DNA of 64,000 bases from positions 3,844,001 through 3,908,000 of the forward strand of contig NZ_CP015225.1 of the NCBI RefSeq assembly GCF_001623525.1, read 5' to 3'. Shown here piece after piece: positions 27,678 to 37,252 of the stretch (positions are counted from its first letter, which is position 1; each line of letters begins with the position of its first letter). This DNA is from Pseudomonas fluorescens (GTDB lineage: Bacteria; Pseudomonadota; Gammaproteobacteria; Pseudomonadales; Pseudomonadaceae). Position numbers and translations under genes: made by a program. The notes beneath the pieces are model-generated. The model did not search any database. It was not told the DNA's origin and worked only from the letters and a program-made list of their open reading frames with translations.

Positions 27678-28234
27678 TGTCCTTCCCCTTCTGTCAGGGC
27701 CGCGCGATAGCGCACCCAGTCGAATGCCGGTCCCGGATCGGTCTTGCGCCCCGGGGCGATGTCGCTGTGCCCGCAGATACGCTGCACAGTGATCGCCCTG
27801 AACGCCGCTTGCAACTGCCGGGTCAGGTCCACCAATGCGACATATTGCGCGTCGGTGAACGGCAGATCATCCGTGCCTTCGAGTTCGATGCCCAGGGAAA
27901 AATCATTACAAGCCTCACGCCCCTCGAAGCACGAGACCCCCGCATGCCACGCGCGATCCAGACAAGAGACAAATTGGGTCACGGCGCCGTCACGCTCGAT
28001 CAGGAAATGCGCAGAGACACGCAGGTCGGCGATACCGACAAAGTAGGGATGTTCCGTGACATCCAGACGATTCTGGAAGAACTCCTGCACCTTGCCCGTG
28101 GCGAATTGTGCCGGTGGCAGGCTGATATTGTGGATCACCAGCAGGGAGATTTCGCCCTCGGGGCGCGCATTGAAGTTGGGCGATGGGCAATGACGCACCC
28201 CCTCGCACCAACCGCTCGCGGAGTCCAACTGCAT
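27674..28234 (-). CDS. ampD: 1,6-anhydro-N-acetylmuramyl-L-alanine amidase AmpD
   Basis: 186 residues from the ATG at 28234 (AAGGAA upstream). It is a cytoplasmic zinc amidase that removes the peptide from anhydro-muropeptides during wall recycling; its loss derepresses AmpC beta-lactamase. Zinc ligands and catalytic residues are recognisable in LLVIHNISLP (His35) and CGHSDIAPGRKTDPG near residue 153, with GIELEGTDD near 118. Length and motifs are those of cytosolic AmpD rather than a periplasmic AmpDh, since there is no signal peptide. No lesion is seen. Confidence 0.94.
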   Translation of the reverse strand: MQLDSASGWCEGVRHCPSPNFNARPEGEISLLVIHNISLPPAQFATGKVQEFFQNRLDVTEHPYFVGIADLRVSAHFLIERDGAVTQFVSCLDRAWHAGVSCFEGREACNDFSLGIELEGTDDLPFTDAQYVALVDLTRQLQAAFRAITVQRICGHSDIAPGRKTDPGPAFDWVRYRAALTEGEGQ

Positions 28235-28298
28235 ACAGGTTCCTTCGATGACGACGGTGAATGCCGCCAGTATGCCGTGATCGGACCGGGCCGCGCGA

Positions 28299-30512
28299 TC
28301 ACTTGCCGCGATTGAGCTGGCGCAGATTGCCCAGCACCGACTCCAGCGCGCGGTCGAACAACAGGGTGTCGTCCAGCAGCCGCGCCGCGCCACGGCGAAA
28401 CTCCAGGGCCAGGCTGGTGCGGCTGTGCTCCAGCACCTTGAGGCCAGTGCGGTTGACGAAGACGTATTTGCCGGTGGCCTCGATGATCGCCGCCAGCTTG
28501 CAACGCAGGGTGTTGTCATCGTCCTCCTGGAACTCGACCCAGCTTCCCAGGTGCAACTGGTCGACCTGCAGCAGACCCACGTCATCGGCCGGCAAATGCA
28601 CCGCTACGCTCTCCCCCGCCGACTTTTGAGGGGGCCGCAAGACGATTTTCTCCAGCACCTCGACCATGACCGGTGAAGTGAACGACTCGGCCTGTTCCGT
28701 CGCTTGGCCGGTGCGCTCGAGCGCCTGCACATGCAGGGCTTCCAGCTCACTGAAAAACTCGCTGGTGGCGAACGGATCGAACGCCGAGCGACTCAAGCCT
28801 TCACGCAGGGCCTTGAGCAGTTCGGGCACTATCGCCAGCAAACGCAGGCCGGCATCGGGTTCATCATGAGGCTGGACGCTCCAGATCAATTGCTCCAGGG
28901 TCAAGACGTCGGCCTGCCACTCGGCGGAATACTTGCCATGCTTGAAGCACGTCAGCAGCAACACCTGGCTCCAGGCGTGTTGCACGAACTCCACCACCGC
29001 TTGTGGCAGGACTTTGCCCAACATCACCTGGTTCAGCGCCCCTTCGACGCGCTGGCGCGCCAGTTCGGCCTTGGCCCGGCCCTCTTCGGCATCGCGGATG
29101 CGCTGTTCGAGCAGCTCACTGCGGCGCCGCTCGTCACTGGTGAAGGCCAGGAAGTCGGCCAGCAACTCGGAGAAAATCGCCGGGTCATCGACAAAATCAT
29201 TCAATAAGCGCTGCACCACCTGCTCGATGCGCAGGTAGAGGCTGTCGCGCTGATGATCGTCGCAATCCCCCCAGCCCATGGCCGCAGCCGCGATTTCGTT
29301 AAGCAGTCGCCGGGCCGGATGATTGCCGCGGCTGAAGAAACTCTTGTCCTGCACCGCGACCTTGAGCATCGGGATTTGCAGACGGCCGATCAGGGCCTTG
29401 AAGGAGTCTGGCAGGTTGTGATCGTCGAGGATGAATTCGAACATCATCGAGATCAGGTTGATCACGTCTTCATCGGCGCCTTCGACCACGCGAGACTTGC
29501 CACTCCTGACGCTGACCCGGGTCAACAGTTGTTCGAGCTGGCTACGCAAATCGAACTCGTCGTGAACGGCAGGCGCCGGCACGTATTGCTGTAAATGAGA
29601 GAGCAGCCGCAGCAGGTCACGGGTAGAAATCGGCTGGGGCGGCGCGCTGAGCTCCAAGGTCGGCGCCACAGTGCCACGCACCTGCATCAACAGTTTCTGC
29701 AAGGCGGCAAACACTTCCTGCACGCTGTCATCCACCTCGGCATCGCTGGGCTTGGCAGCTATCTCGGCGTTGGGCCTGGGGTTATCCTCGGTGCGATCCG
29801 ACGCCCGGCGCGCCAGCGTGACCTTGAGCTCTGGCAGGATGCCGGTGGCGGCCAGCAACTGGTTGGCCTCGGTATAGAGTTGGTCGCAATCGCTGAGCAC
29901 ATAACGCTCGAACAGCTTGAGCAGGATCAGCTTGACCTTGATTCCCACGCCTAGGTTGCGCCCGGCCTGCAGGAACTTCTCGCACAGCAATGCCGGGCTC
30001 AGGGGATTGTGCTGATTGGCCAGCGGTCGGGCCAGCAGCACACTGAGCCGGGCCGTCAGTTGTTCCAGCGACACGCCATCGCGCCTGAGCACCCGAGTGA
30101 CCATCGCCTCGACCGCCAGATGCCGCTCCAGGTCGTCCTGGGAGCGCTGTATTTGGCTGTCGGGCGCCAGGTTCGGCGCCAAGCTGGCGTGGGTCAGGTC
30201 GTATTGGACGAGGCTGACGAAGGTCTCGAAAAACTGCTCGATGAATTCACGCTCGATGCTTTTACGCTTCAGGCGCAAGTCCCGCATGGCCTCGAAGTAC
30301 AGGTTCTGCTCGACGTCGTCGCGCGCCCGGTCGGCCATTTCAAACAAGGTGTCGTCGGCATTATCGAACAACCCCTGCAAGCCCAGGCGCAACTGCTGGG
30401 CGGCCTTGTCGCGAACCTGAAGCAGAATCACAGGCAGGCGGGCGAGCGGCGATGGGCTCGCCTGATCGGTAGCGACCTTGTGCAAAGGCACTACATTCCC
30501 GTCGTTGTGCAT
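28299..30512 (-). CDS. DUF1631 family protein
   Basis: 737 residues, cytoplasmic, mostly helical and rich in charged residues, no membrane segment. Conserved starts such as LPVILLQVRDKAAQQL and MRDLRLKRKSIEREFIEQFF (about 75-94) match DUF1631, which occurs at this place, next to ampD and nadC, in P. aeruginosa (PA4523). The last ~80 residues (HLGSWVEFQEDDDNTLRCKL, then VFVNRTGLKV) read like a small beta-barrel, perhaps PilZ-like. That would suggest a c-di-GMP link, but this is inference. AGGAGG lies five bases before the ATG. Confidence 0.85.
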   Translation of the reverse strand: MHNDGNVVPLHKVATDQASPSPLARLPVILLQVRDKAAQQLRLGLQGLFDNADDTLFEMADRARDDVEQNLYFEAMRDLRLKRKSIEREFIEQFFETFVSLVQYDLTHASLAPNLAPDSQIQRSQDDLERHLAVEAMVTRVLRRDGVSLEQLTARLSVLLARPLANQHNPLSPALLCEKFLQAGRNLGVGIKVKLILLKLFERYVLSDCDQLYTEANQLLAATGILPELKVTLARRASDRTEDNPRPNAEIAAKPSDAEVDDSVQEVFAALQKLLMQVRGTVAPTLELSAPPQPISTRDLLRLLSHLQQYVPAPAVHDEFDLRSQLEQLLTRVSVRSGKSRVVEGADEDVINLISMMFEFILDDHNLPDSFKALIGRLQIPMLKVAVQDKSFFSRGNHPARRLLNEIAAAAMGWGDCDDHQRDSLYLRIEQVVQRLLNDFVDDPAIFSELLADFLAFTSDERRRSELLEQRIRDAEEGRAKAELARQRVEGALNQVMLGKVLPQAVVEFVQHAWSQVLLLTCFKHGKYSAEWQADVLTLEQLIWSVQPHDEPDAGLRLLAIVPELLKALREGLSRSAFDPFATSEFFSELEALHVQALERTGQATEQAESFTSPVMVEVLEKIVLRPPQKSAGESVAVHLPADDVGLLQVDQLHLGSWVEFQEDDDNTLRCKLAAIIEATGKYVFVNRTGLKVLEHSRTSLALEFRRGAARLLDDTLLFDRALESVLGNLRQLNRGK

Positions 30513-30738
30513 CCTGGCCTCCTGAAACGGCTTTCTGCGGCTCGCAACGTCAAAGCTATGACGTCAATCGAAAGGCGGATTATCGGGTAAAACAGCCCTG
30601 TCGTACCAGCACACTCTGTGATCCATCTCGAAATACGGCGCAATAAGTGACCTGGGAAATAAGGAAATGTTGCGAGGACGCGACCAAATGCAGGTTTCGA
30701 CACCCTATAATCAGGCCACTTTGTTTGTGGAGCCCGTT

Positions 30739-31587
30739 ATGCCGAATCTACGCCTCGCCGATCTGACCGCCGAAATCGAAGCCAACGTGCGCCGTGCGTT
30801 GCTTGAAGACATCGGCAGCGGCGACATCACCGCGCAACTGATCCCCGCCGAACGCCTGGCCAAGGCCACCATCATCACCCGTGACGCGGCAATCATCAGT
30901 GGCACGGCCTGGGTCGATGCCGTGTTCCGGCAACTGGACCCGCGTGTCGCGGTACATTGGCAAGTGCACGACGGCGACCGGGTCAACCCCGATCAAGTGC
31001 TGTTCCACCTGGAAGGCCCGGCCCGCTCGCTGCTGACCGGCGAACGCAGCGCGCTGAACTTCCTGCAAATGCTTTCCGGCGTTGCCACGCGGGCCCGTTA
31101 CCTGGCCGACTTTGTCGCCGGCACGCAGGTCAAGCTGCTGGACACCCGCAAGACTCTGCCCGGCCTGCGCCTGGCCCAGAAGTATGCGGTCACCTGCGGT
31201 GGCTGCCATAACCACCGCATCGGCCTGTACGATGCGTTCCTGATCAAGGAAAACCACATCGCTGCCTGCGGCGGGATCGCCCAGGCCATCGCTGCCGCCC
31301 ACAAGATCGCACCGGGCAAACCGGTGGAAGTCGAAGTGGAAAGCCTGGCGGAATTGAAAGAAGCGCTTGCGGCCGACGCCGACATCATCATGCTCGACGA
31401 ACTGAGCCTGGACGACATGCGTGAAGCCGTACGCCTCAATGGCGGCAAGGCGAAGCTGGAGGCCAGCGGCGGGATCAACGAAAGCACGTTGCGCCCGATT
31501 GCCGAGACCGGGGTGGACTACATCTCGATCGGCGCGATGACCAAGGATGTGAAGGCGGTGGACCTGTCGATGCGGCTCAGTATCTGA
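30739..31587 (+). CDS. nadC: Nicotinate-nucleotide pyrophosphorylase (carboxylating)
   Basis: 282 residues from the ATG at 30739 with GGAG at the right distance; the longer open frame from 30667 lacks conservation. It converts quinolinate and PRPP to nicotinate mononucleotide in de novo NAD synthesis. Typical motifs are [50 protein letters not shown] (split: [11 protein letters not shown] and IKENH), VEVE and the C-terminal [20 protein letters not shown] region (split: SGGINE and GVDYISIG). Nothing in its sequence is out of family. It is divergent from the DUF1631 gene. Confidence 0.95.
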   Translation: MPNLRLADLTAEIEANVRRALLEDIGSGDITAQLIPAERLAKATIITRDAAIISGTAWVDAVFRQLDPRVAVHWQVHDGDRVNPDQVLFHLEGPARSLLTGERSALNFLQMLSGVATRARYLADFVAGTQVKLLDTRKTLPGLRLAQKYAVTCGGCHNHRIGLYDAFLIKENHIAACGGIAQAIAAAHKIAPGKPVEVEVESLAELKEALAADADIIMLDELSLDDMREAVRLNGGKAKLEASGGINESTLRPIAETGVDYISIGAMTKDVKAVDLSMRLSI

Positions 31588-31599
31588 GCAGCAGTGGCG

Positions 31600-31683
31600 A
31601 GCTTCAAGCTGCAAGCTTCAAGCGGTTCGACGCTTGCCTTGCAGCTTGAAACTTGAAACTTGAAGCTTGAAGCTTGAAGCTGC
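31600..31683. repeat. Imperfect inverted repeat of AGCTTCAAGC/GCTTGAAGCT units
   Basis: The left arm has two CTTCAAGC-type units; the right arm has five tandem CTTGAA units. It lies between nadC and the end of the convergent small gene at 31686 and could fold into a long hairpin that ends both transcripts. Confidence 0.8.
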
Positions 31684-31685
31684 TT

Positions 31686-31991
31686 CTAAACTACAAGATT
31701 ATTCATCTCGCAGTACTCATCCCATTCCACACCCAGCACCTCGGCCGCTTCCTTGTGCAACGCAAGGCGCTGTGCCTCGAATTCCTCAGGCGTGCTGGTG
31801 TACTTGAGCGTCAACTCCCAAGGCTGCAGCCCCTGGGCTTCGGCCTCGTCCTCGAATGCCCATTGGATCTGGTCTTTCTGATCGTCGGCGGGCAAGTCCT
31901 TGATCTCTTCCAGCAACTGGGGCGCGTCCAGTACGTATTTTTTCAGCGCTTCTTCGTGCCTGGCTTCTTGGGTCAATGCTTTAACGGTCAT
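31686..31991 (-). CDS. Small acidic protein of unknown function (DUF6388-like)
   Basis: 101 residues, soluble and acidic: MTVKALTQEARHEEALKKYV, DQKDQIQWAFEDEAEAQGLQ, ending EWDEYCEMNNLVV. There is no signal peptide or membrane segment. I believe it is the pseudomonad DUF6388 family, but I rely on memory of its look. The predicted fold is helical. It is monocistronic and convergent with nadC. It ends directly against the inverted repeat at 31600-31683. Confidence 0.7.
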   Translation of the reverse strand: MTVKALTQEARHEEALKKYVLDAPQLLEEIKDLPADDQKDQIQWAFEDEAEAQGLQPWELTLKYTSTPEEFEAQRLALHKEAAEVLGVEWDEYCEMNNLVV

Positions 31992-32296
31992 GGCGTTCTC
32001 GCTGATCTGGGGAATGGAAGATGGATCTGGATCATCAAGGATCTCTCTGACGCAAAAAACCGTGTGAAGCCCGGTTTATCTGGCCTTCAGAACCATTCGG
32101 GGATCATCTGAAAACTGCTGGGCGATGCGCATGCAGGCAACGAATATAGGACGTTTTGCCGACGATTTACACGGTTCTTTACATCTATCTCACAAAAAAA
32201 ACCTGGGTAGAAGAAGCGCTGCGGGCTTTGGAACATCTGTCAAAATAACCAGTCATAGCCATGTGCCATACCGGCACCTCACAAGGAACCCCAGTG
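31992..32296. other. Divergent intergenic region
   Basis: Upstream regions of the small acidic protein (minus) and the coiled-coil protein (plus). TTTACA-like hexamers near 32166-32180 may belong to the plus-strand promoter; nothing else stands out. Confidence 0.5.
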
Positions 32297-32845
32297 ATGC
32301 GCAGCTTTTCGAAACGCTCCTCGATCCCACTTGCCACCGCGACTTTGCTGCTTGGCAGCCTGACCTTGACTGACGTTGCTCAAGCGGCGGTTGAGGTCTC
32401 CTCCGATGGGCCGTCTTACCACGACTTTATTCCCGCCCTTCATTACGACCAATCCGATAAGTACAAGCTCGTCAAGACCGATGTCAGCGCCAGCGTCCTG
32501 GAAAGCCTGCCGAAAAGCGTGAAGAACAACACCGACGAACTGGAAAACCAGAAGCGCACCCTCAGCGAACAGGCTGGTCAGATCGAAGAACTCAAGCGCA
32601 ACAGCGGGTCCAGCTCCTCGTCCAGCAGCAAGGAGATTGACGAGCTCAAGCGCACCATCAAGGAACAGGAACGCGACCTGAACGACCTTGGCAAGCAAGT
32701 GGAAGAACTCAAGCGCAATAGCGGCTCCAGTTCGAGTTCAAGCAACAGCGAGATTTCGTCCCTGAAACGGGAACTCAGCGATCAGGATAGAGAGATGGAC
32801 CAGCTCAAACGCACGGTCGAGGAACTGAGCAGGAAGGTGAAATAA
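32297..32845 (+). CDS. Secreted coiled-coil protein with poly-serine linkers
   Basis: 182 residues from the ATG at 32297; GTG at 32294 is also possible (AAGGA six bases away). A signal peptide (SFSKRSSIPLATATLLLGSL, cleavage after AQA near residue 32) targets it to the periplasm or outside. After a short neutral region (DGPSYHDFIPALHYDQSDKY) it is built of leucine heptads broken by two copies of the same unit, EELKRNSG then six or more Ser, then an acidic residue and LKR. No Cys is present and there is no lipobox. The charged heptads suggest a trimeric or dimeric coiled coil. I do not recognise the family. Confidence 0.75.
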   Translation: MRSFSKRSSIPLATATLLLGSLTLTDVAQAAVEVSSDGPSYHDFIPALHYDQSDKYKLVKTDVSASVLESLPKSVKNNTDELENQKRTLSEQAGQIEELKRNSGSSSSSSSKEIDELKRTIKEQERDLNDLGKQVEELKRNSGSSSSSSNSEISSLKRELSDQDREMDQLKRTVEELSRKVK

Positions 32846-32855
32846 CGAGGAGAGA

Positions 32856-32931
32856 TGGTGCCCGAGACAGGAATCGAACCTGCGACCTTCGCGTTACGAG
32901 TGCGCTGCTCTACCGACTGAGCTACACGGGC
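32856..32931 (-). tRNA. tRNA-Thr (anticodon CGT)
   Basis: 76 nt with the CCA end encoded. Acceptor GCCCGTG pairs with the 3' strand before ACCA; D arm GCTC-GAGC; T arm GGTTCGATTCC. The anticodon loop CTCGTAA gives CGT, reading ACG. The anticodon stem has an A-C mismatch at its loop-closing pair (31-39). Confidence 0.95.
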
Positions 32932-33000
32932 GGTGGCTAAACCTAGCATCGTCCCCTGTGGCCAGGCAACCCGCGACACAGGGATTTTCACCACATAGCA

Positions 33001-33024
33001 AAACGCCCCGAACCAGTCGGGGCG
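33001..33024 (-). terminator. Rho-independent terminator of pnp
   Basis: CGCCCCGA and TCGGGGCG around a 5-base loop, followed on the minus strand by TTT. It lies 33 bases after the pnp stop. Confidence 0.85.
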
Positions 33025-33056
33025 CTTGCTTGTTCAGCGGCTAGGCGAAGGGGTGA

Positions 33057-35162
33057 TTAAACGCCCGATGCCTTGGCTGCTGCGACGTCCTTGATGGACA
33101 GCTTGATACGGCCGCGGTTGTCCACGTCCAGTACCAGCACTTCCACTTCCTGGCCTTCTTTCAGGATGTCGGTCACTTTCTCGACGCGAGCATCGCTCAG
33201 CATGGAGATGTGAACCAGACCGTCCTTGCCCGGCAGGATGTTGACGAACGCGCCGAAGTCGACGATGCGTTCAACCTTGCCGACGTAGATCTTGCCGATC
33301 TCGGCTTCTGCGGTGATACCCAGGACGCGCTGGCGTGCTGCTTCTGCCGCTTCCTTGGTTTCGCCGAAGATCTTGATCGAACCGTCGTCTTCGATGTCGA
33401 TCGAAGCCTTGGTTTCTTCACAGATCGCACGGATGGTCGCGCCGCCTTTACCGATGACATCACGGATTTTGTCGGTGTCGATTTTCATCGCGATCATGGT
33501 CGGAGCGTTTTCCGACAGCTCGGTACGGGACTGACCGATGATCTGGTTCATCTGACCAAGGATGTTCAGGCGCGCTTCCAGGGCCTGGCCCAGGGCGATT
33601 TCCATGATCTCTTCGGTGATGCCCTTGATCTTGATGTCCATCTGCAGTGCGGTGACGCCTTTGGCGGTACCGGCCACTTTGAAGTCCATGTCGCCCAAGT
33701 GGTCTTCGTCACCCAGGATGTCGGTCAGGACGGCGAATTTCTCGCCTTCCTTGACCAGACCCATGGCGATACCGGCAACCGGCGCCTTCATCGGCACACC
33801 GGCGTCCATCAGGGCCAGGGAAGCGCCGCAGACCGAAGCCATCGAACTCGAACCGTTGGACTCGGTGATTTCCGATACCACGCGAATGGTGTACGGGAAC
33901 ACGTCAGCGGCAGGCAGCATGGCCTGGACCGAACGACGGGCCAGACGGCCGTGACCGATTTCGCGACGACCGGCGCCACCCATGCGACCACACTCGCCCA
34001 CCGAGAACGGCGGGAAGTTGTAGTGCAGCATGAACGGGTCTTTCTTTTCGCCTTCCAGGGTGTCCAGCAGTTGCGCGTCACGGGCGGTGCCCAGTGTTGC
34101 AACGACCAGGGCCTGGGTTTCGCCACGGGTGAACAGTGCCGAACCGTGGGTCTTTGGCAGAACGCCAACTTCGATGTTCAGCGGACGTACGGTACGGGTG
34201 TCGCGACCGTCGATACGCGGCTTGCCGTTGACGATGTTTTCGCGAACGGTGCGGTATTCGATTTCACCGAAAGCGGCTTTGACGTCGCTGGCCGATGGCT
34301 GGCCTTCTTCGCCGGACAGCTTGGCAACGACCTGGTCTTTCAGCTCGCCCAGGCGTGCATAACGGTCGGCCTTGACGGTGATGGTGTAGGCCTGGGAGAT
34401 CGCTTCGCCGAACTCGGCACGGATCGCGCCCAGCAACTCGGTGGCTTCGGCTTGCGGAGCCCAGGTCCAGGTTGGCTTGGCGGCTTCGGCGGCCAGTTCC
34501 TTGACGGCGTTGATCACCACCTGGAACTCGTCGTGGGCGAACAGTACGGCGCCCAGCATCTGGTCTTCGGTCAGTTCCTTGGCTTCGGATTCAACCATCA
34601 GCACGGCTTCGGAAGTACCGGCCACGACCATGTCCAGGCTCGAGGCTTTCAGTTGCTCGTAGGTCGGGTTCAGCAGGTAGCCGGTGCTTTCGTGGAACGC
34701 AACGCGGGCAGCGCCGATCGGGCCATCGAAAGGAATGCCGGAGATCGCCAGGGCAGCCGAGGTACCGATCATCGCTGCGATGTCCGGATCGGTTTTCTTG
34801 CTGGTGGACACGACGGTGCAGACAACCTGCACTTCGTTCATGAAGCCTTCTGGGAACAGCGGACGGATCGGACGGTCGATCAGTCGGGAAGTCAGGGTTT
34901 CTTTCTCGGAAGGACGGCCTTCGCGCTTGAAGAAACCGCCAGGGATCTTACCGGCAGCGTAAGTCTTTTCCTGGTAGTGAACAGACAGAGGGAAGAAGCC
35001 CTTGCCTGGATCGGCTTGCTTGGCACCGACAACGGTCACCAATACGCTGACGTCGTCGTCAACGGTGACCAGCACTGCGCCGGAGGCCTGACGGGCGATA
35101 CGGCCAGTCTCGAGGGTAACGGTCGACTGACCGAACTGGAATTTTTTGATTACCGGGTTCAC
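33057..35162 (-). CDS. pnp: Polyribonucleotide nucleotidyltransferase (PNPase)
   Basis: 701 residues, the usual length. It is a phosphorolytic 3'-5' exoribonuclease and a core part of the RNA degradosome. Two RNase PH-like domains (about 1-215 and 310-540) flank a helical linker; the second holds [21 protein letters not shown] (split: [11 protein letters not shown] and RREIGHG). A KH domain (about 553-610, [14 protein letters not shown]) and an S1 domain (about 620-690, [20 protein letters not shown]) complete the ring. It follows rpsO on the same strand by about 190 bases, the order known from many gammaproteobacteria. Confidence 0.97.
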   Translation of the reverse strand: MNPVIKKFQFGQSTVTLETGRIARQASGAVLVTVDDDVSVLVTVVGAKQADPGKGFFPLSVHYQEKTYAAGKIPGGFFKREGRPSEKETLTSRLIDRPIRPLFPEGFMNEVQVVCTVVSTSKKTDPDIAAMIGTSAALAISGIPFDGPIGAARVAFHESTGYLLNPTYEQLKASSLDMVVAGTSEAVLMVESEAKELTEDQMLGAVLFAHDEFQVVINAVKELAAEAAKPTWTWAPQAEATELLGAIRAEFGEAISQAYTITVKADRYARLGELKDQVVAKLSGEEGQPSASDVKAAFGEIEYRTVRENIVNGKPRIDGRDTRTVRPLNIEVGVLPKTHGSALFTRGETQALVVATLGTARDAQLLDTLEGEKKDPFMLHYNFPPFSVGECGRMGGAGRREIGHGRLARRSVQAMLPAADVFPYTIRVVSEITESNGSSSMASVCGASLALMDAGVPMKAPVAGIAMGLVKEGEKFAVLTDILGDEDHLGDMDFKVAGTAKGVTALQMDIKIKGITEEIMEIALGQALEARLNILGQMNQIIGQSRTELSENAPTMIAMKIDTDKIRDVIGKGGATIRAICEETKASIDIEDDGSIKIFGETKEAAEAARQRVLGITAEAEIGKIYVGKVERIVDFGAFVNILPGKDGLVHISMLSDARVEKVTDILKEGQEVEVLVLDVDNRGRIKLSIKDVAAAKASGV

Positions 35163-35356
35163 GGTGTCCTACCTTCTTTGTGGCTCTTGGGGAACTTGTC
35201 TTCTTGCGAAATTCTTGGGCAATGACGGGAATCGGCCCGACGTTTGTCCAGGGTAAAGCGTGTATCCAGATAAAACTTGAGGCTGGGAGCCTGCCATGCG
35301 CCAGCGGGAAACCCACTGACGTACGACAGACCACCAACCTCTAGCGCAATCGCTGA

Positions 35357-35626
35357 TTAGCGACGCAGACCCAGGCGAGCGATCAGAGCGCTGTAACGGC
35401 TCACGTCCTTGCCTTTCAGGTAGTCCAGCAGCTTACGACGCTGGTTTACCATGCGGATCAGACCACGACGGGAGTGGTGATCCTTACCGTTGGCCTTGAA
35501 GTGACCTTGCAGTTTGTTGATGTTGGCGGTCAGCAGTGCAACTTGCACTTCTGGCGAACCAGTGTCACCAACAGCTTGCTGGTAGTCAGCTACGATTTGA
35601 GCTTTTTCTTGAACGTCGAGAGCCAT
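35357..35626 (-). CDS. rpsO: 30S ribosomal protein S15
   Basis: 89 residues, the standard length. It is a primary 16S rRNA-binding protein of the 30S platform. Recognisable segments are [22 protein letters not shown] (split: [12 protein letters not shown] and INKLQGHF), DHHSRRGLI and RRKLLDYL, with the C-terminal [13 protein letters not shown] good AAAGGA precedes the ATG. The leader has two small hairpins (CAGGGA-TCCCTG near 35683-35698 and CTGTT-AACAG near 35658-35674), positions at which S15 binds its own mRNA in other bacteria. Confidence 0.97.
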   Translation of the reverse strand: MALDVQEKAQIVADYQQAVGDTGSPEVQVALLTANINKLQGHFKANGKDHHSRRGLIRMVNQRRKLLDYLKGKDVSRYSALIARLGLRR

Positions 35627-35769
35627 GAGGCAATCCTTTTAGTCAGGAAACTGTTCCGAGGAAACAGCTTCAACAGGCCAGGGACAAATCCCTGTATCTA
35701 TAAATGAGTAGTGACCGTGCCTGTTAACAGCCACACTCGCCAACCTGCTGTTACGCAGGCTGGTTCCGG

Positions 35770-36687
35770 TCATTCCGACCGAATCAGTCGACGCGGCGCA
35801 ATGCGCCCGTCTTCGCTCACTTCACCTATACCGATGAAGCGACCATTATGATCCTGTACCCGGACCATGCCGAACTTCGGCGCATCCGGGGCACGTACCG
35901 GCTGGCCATTGAGCCAGTAGAACGCGCTGTGTTCCGAGAACTGCAACAGCGGCCAATCCAGCAACCCGCTGTCCGATGGCATCAGGAAACGGTCGACCGC
36001 TTCGTTGCCGCCTTCGGCATGGACCGCTTCAAGCTCTTCCAGCGTGACCGTCTGGGCCAACGTGAAAGGCCCGGCCTGGGTCCGTCGCAATTCTGCCACG
36101 TACGCACCACAGCCGAGCTGTTCACCAATATCCTCCACCAGGGTCCGGATATAGGTGCCCTTGCTGCAATCCACGGCCAGCCGCACAGTATTACCGTCAA
36201 AGGCCAGCAATTCCAAGCGCGCAATAGTAACAGAACGCGGTTCACGCTCCACTACTTCGCCTGCACGAGCCAGTTTATACAGCGGTTGGCCATCACGCTT
36301 CAGAGCCGAGTACATCGGCGGTATCTGACTGATTTGCCCGCGAAATTTCGGCAACACCGCTTCGATATCGGCCTGACCAACGGTCACCGGGCGTTCGAGC
36401 AAAACCTCACCTTCGGCATCCGCCGTGGTGGTTGTCTTGCCCAGTTGCGCCAGGGTTTCATAACCCTTGTCGGAATCGAGCAGGTACTGGGAAAACTTGG
36501 TCGCCTCGCCAAAGCACAGCGGCAGCACGCCGGTGGCCAGCGGATCGAGGCTACCGGTGTGCCCGGCCTTTTCAGCATTGAGCAGCCAGCGAACCTTCTG
36601 CAACGCCGCGTTGGACGTGAACCCCAGCGGCTTGTCGAGCAGGATGATGCCGCTGACGTTACGACGGATACGTTTGACCTGAGCCAC
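35770..36687 (-). CDS. truB: tRNA pseudouridine(55) synthase
   Basis: 305 residues from the GTG at 36687, where AAGGAG lies seven bases upstream; the frame runs 12 codons further without a ribosome site. It makes pseudouridine 55 in the T loop of all tRNAs. The catalytic aspartate is in [14 protein letters not shown] (near residue 45), with [10 protein letters not shown] near 74 and SKGTYIRTL near 177, and a C-terminal PUA-like region. Four bases separate it from rbfA, within the infB-rbfA-truB-rpsO operon. Confidence 0.96.
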   Translation of the reverse strand: MAQVKRIRRNVSGIILLDKPLGFTSNAALQKVRWLLNAEKAGHTGSLDPLATGVLPLCFGEATKFSQYLLDSDKGYETLAQLGKTTTTADAEGEVLLERPVTVGQADIEAVLPKFRGQISQIPPMYSALKRDGQPLYKLARAGEVVEREPRSVTIARLELLAFDGNTVRLAVDCSKGTYIRTLVEDIGEQLGCGAYVAELRRTQAGPFTLAQTVTLEELEAVHAEGGNEAVDRFLMPSDSGLLDWPLLQFSEHSAFYWLNGQPVRAPDAPKFGMVRVQDHNGRFIGIGEVSEDGRIAPRRLIRSE

Positions 36688-36691
36688 CGAA

Positions 36692-37093
36692 TTACTCCTT
36701 GGTGTCTTCAGGTTCAGCCGCAACCGGGTGCTGACTGTCTTCAGCCACGGCGCGTTCGATCAACGCCGACAGATGCGCACCACGCACGACGCTTTCGTCG
36801 TAGTGGAAGTGCAACTGTGGGACGCTGCGCAGCTTCATCTCCCGGGCCAGCTGCATACGCAGGAAGCCGGCGGCCGAGTTGAGCACCTTGATGCTCTGGG
36901 CGATTTCTTCGGCGCTGTCCTGGCCCATCACGGTGATGAAAATCTTCGCATGACCAACGTCACGGCTGACTTCCACTGCGGTAATGGTGACCAGGCCGAC
37001 GCGCGGGTCTTTGACTTCGCGACGGATCAGTTGGGCCAGCTCGCGCTGCATCTGATCGCCGATTCGTTGGGTACGGCTGTATTCTTTTGCCAT
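36692..37093 (-). CDS. rbfA: Ribosome-binding factor A
   Basis: 133 residues. RbfA is a small KH-fold protein that binds the 16S 5' helix during late 30S maturation and cold adaptation. [19 protein letters not shown] and [20 protein letters not shown] (split: REVKDPRVG and ITAVEVS) are typical, as is [19 protein letters not shown] (about 78-96). It follows infB after about 160 bases, in which a strong hairpin stands (37148-37181), and precedes truB by four bases. Confidence 0.95.
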   Translation of the reverse strand: MAKEYSRTQRIGDQMQRELAQLIRREVKDPRVGLVTITAVEVSRDVGHAKIFITVMGQDSAEEIAQSIKVLNSAAGFLRMQLAREMKLRSVPQLHFHYDESVVRGAHLSALIERAVAEDSQHPVAAEPEDTKE

Positions 37094-37147
37094 GTCTTGT
37101 TACCTGTTACTGCCCCACGGTGAAACCCGCGAGGTCTGAAAGCGGCA

Positions 37148-37181
37148 AACGCCCGGCCTGGCAAAAGCCAGACCGGGCGTT
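37148..37181 (-). other. Strong hairpin between infB and rbfA
   Basis: AACGCCCGG, one mismatch, CTGGC, loop AAAA, GCCAG, mismatch, CCGGGCGTT. It would be a stable mRNA stem inside the operon. Only TTT follows, so it is at best a partial terminator; RNase III cleavage or 3' protection are alternatives. Confidence 0.7.
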
Positions 37182-37252
37182 GCATTTAGAGTCCGCCAAC
37201 CAGGCAGTGCATGTTCATGCGGCTGCCCGGTGCGGCTCTTGAAGTGCGCGAG

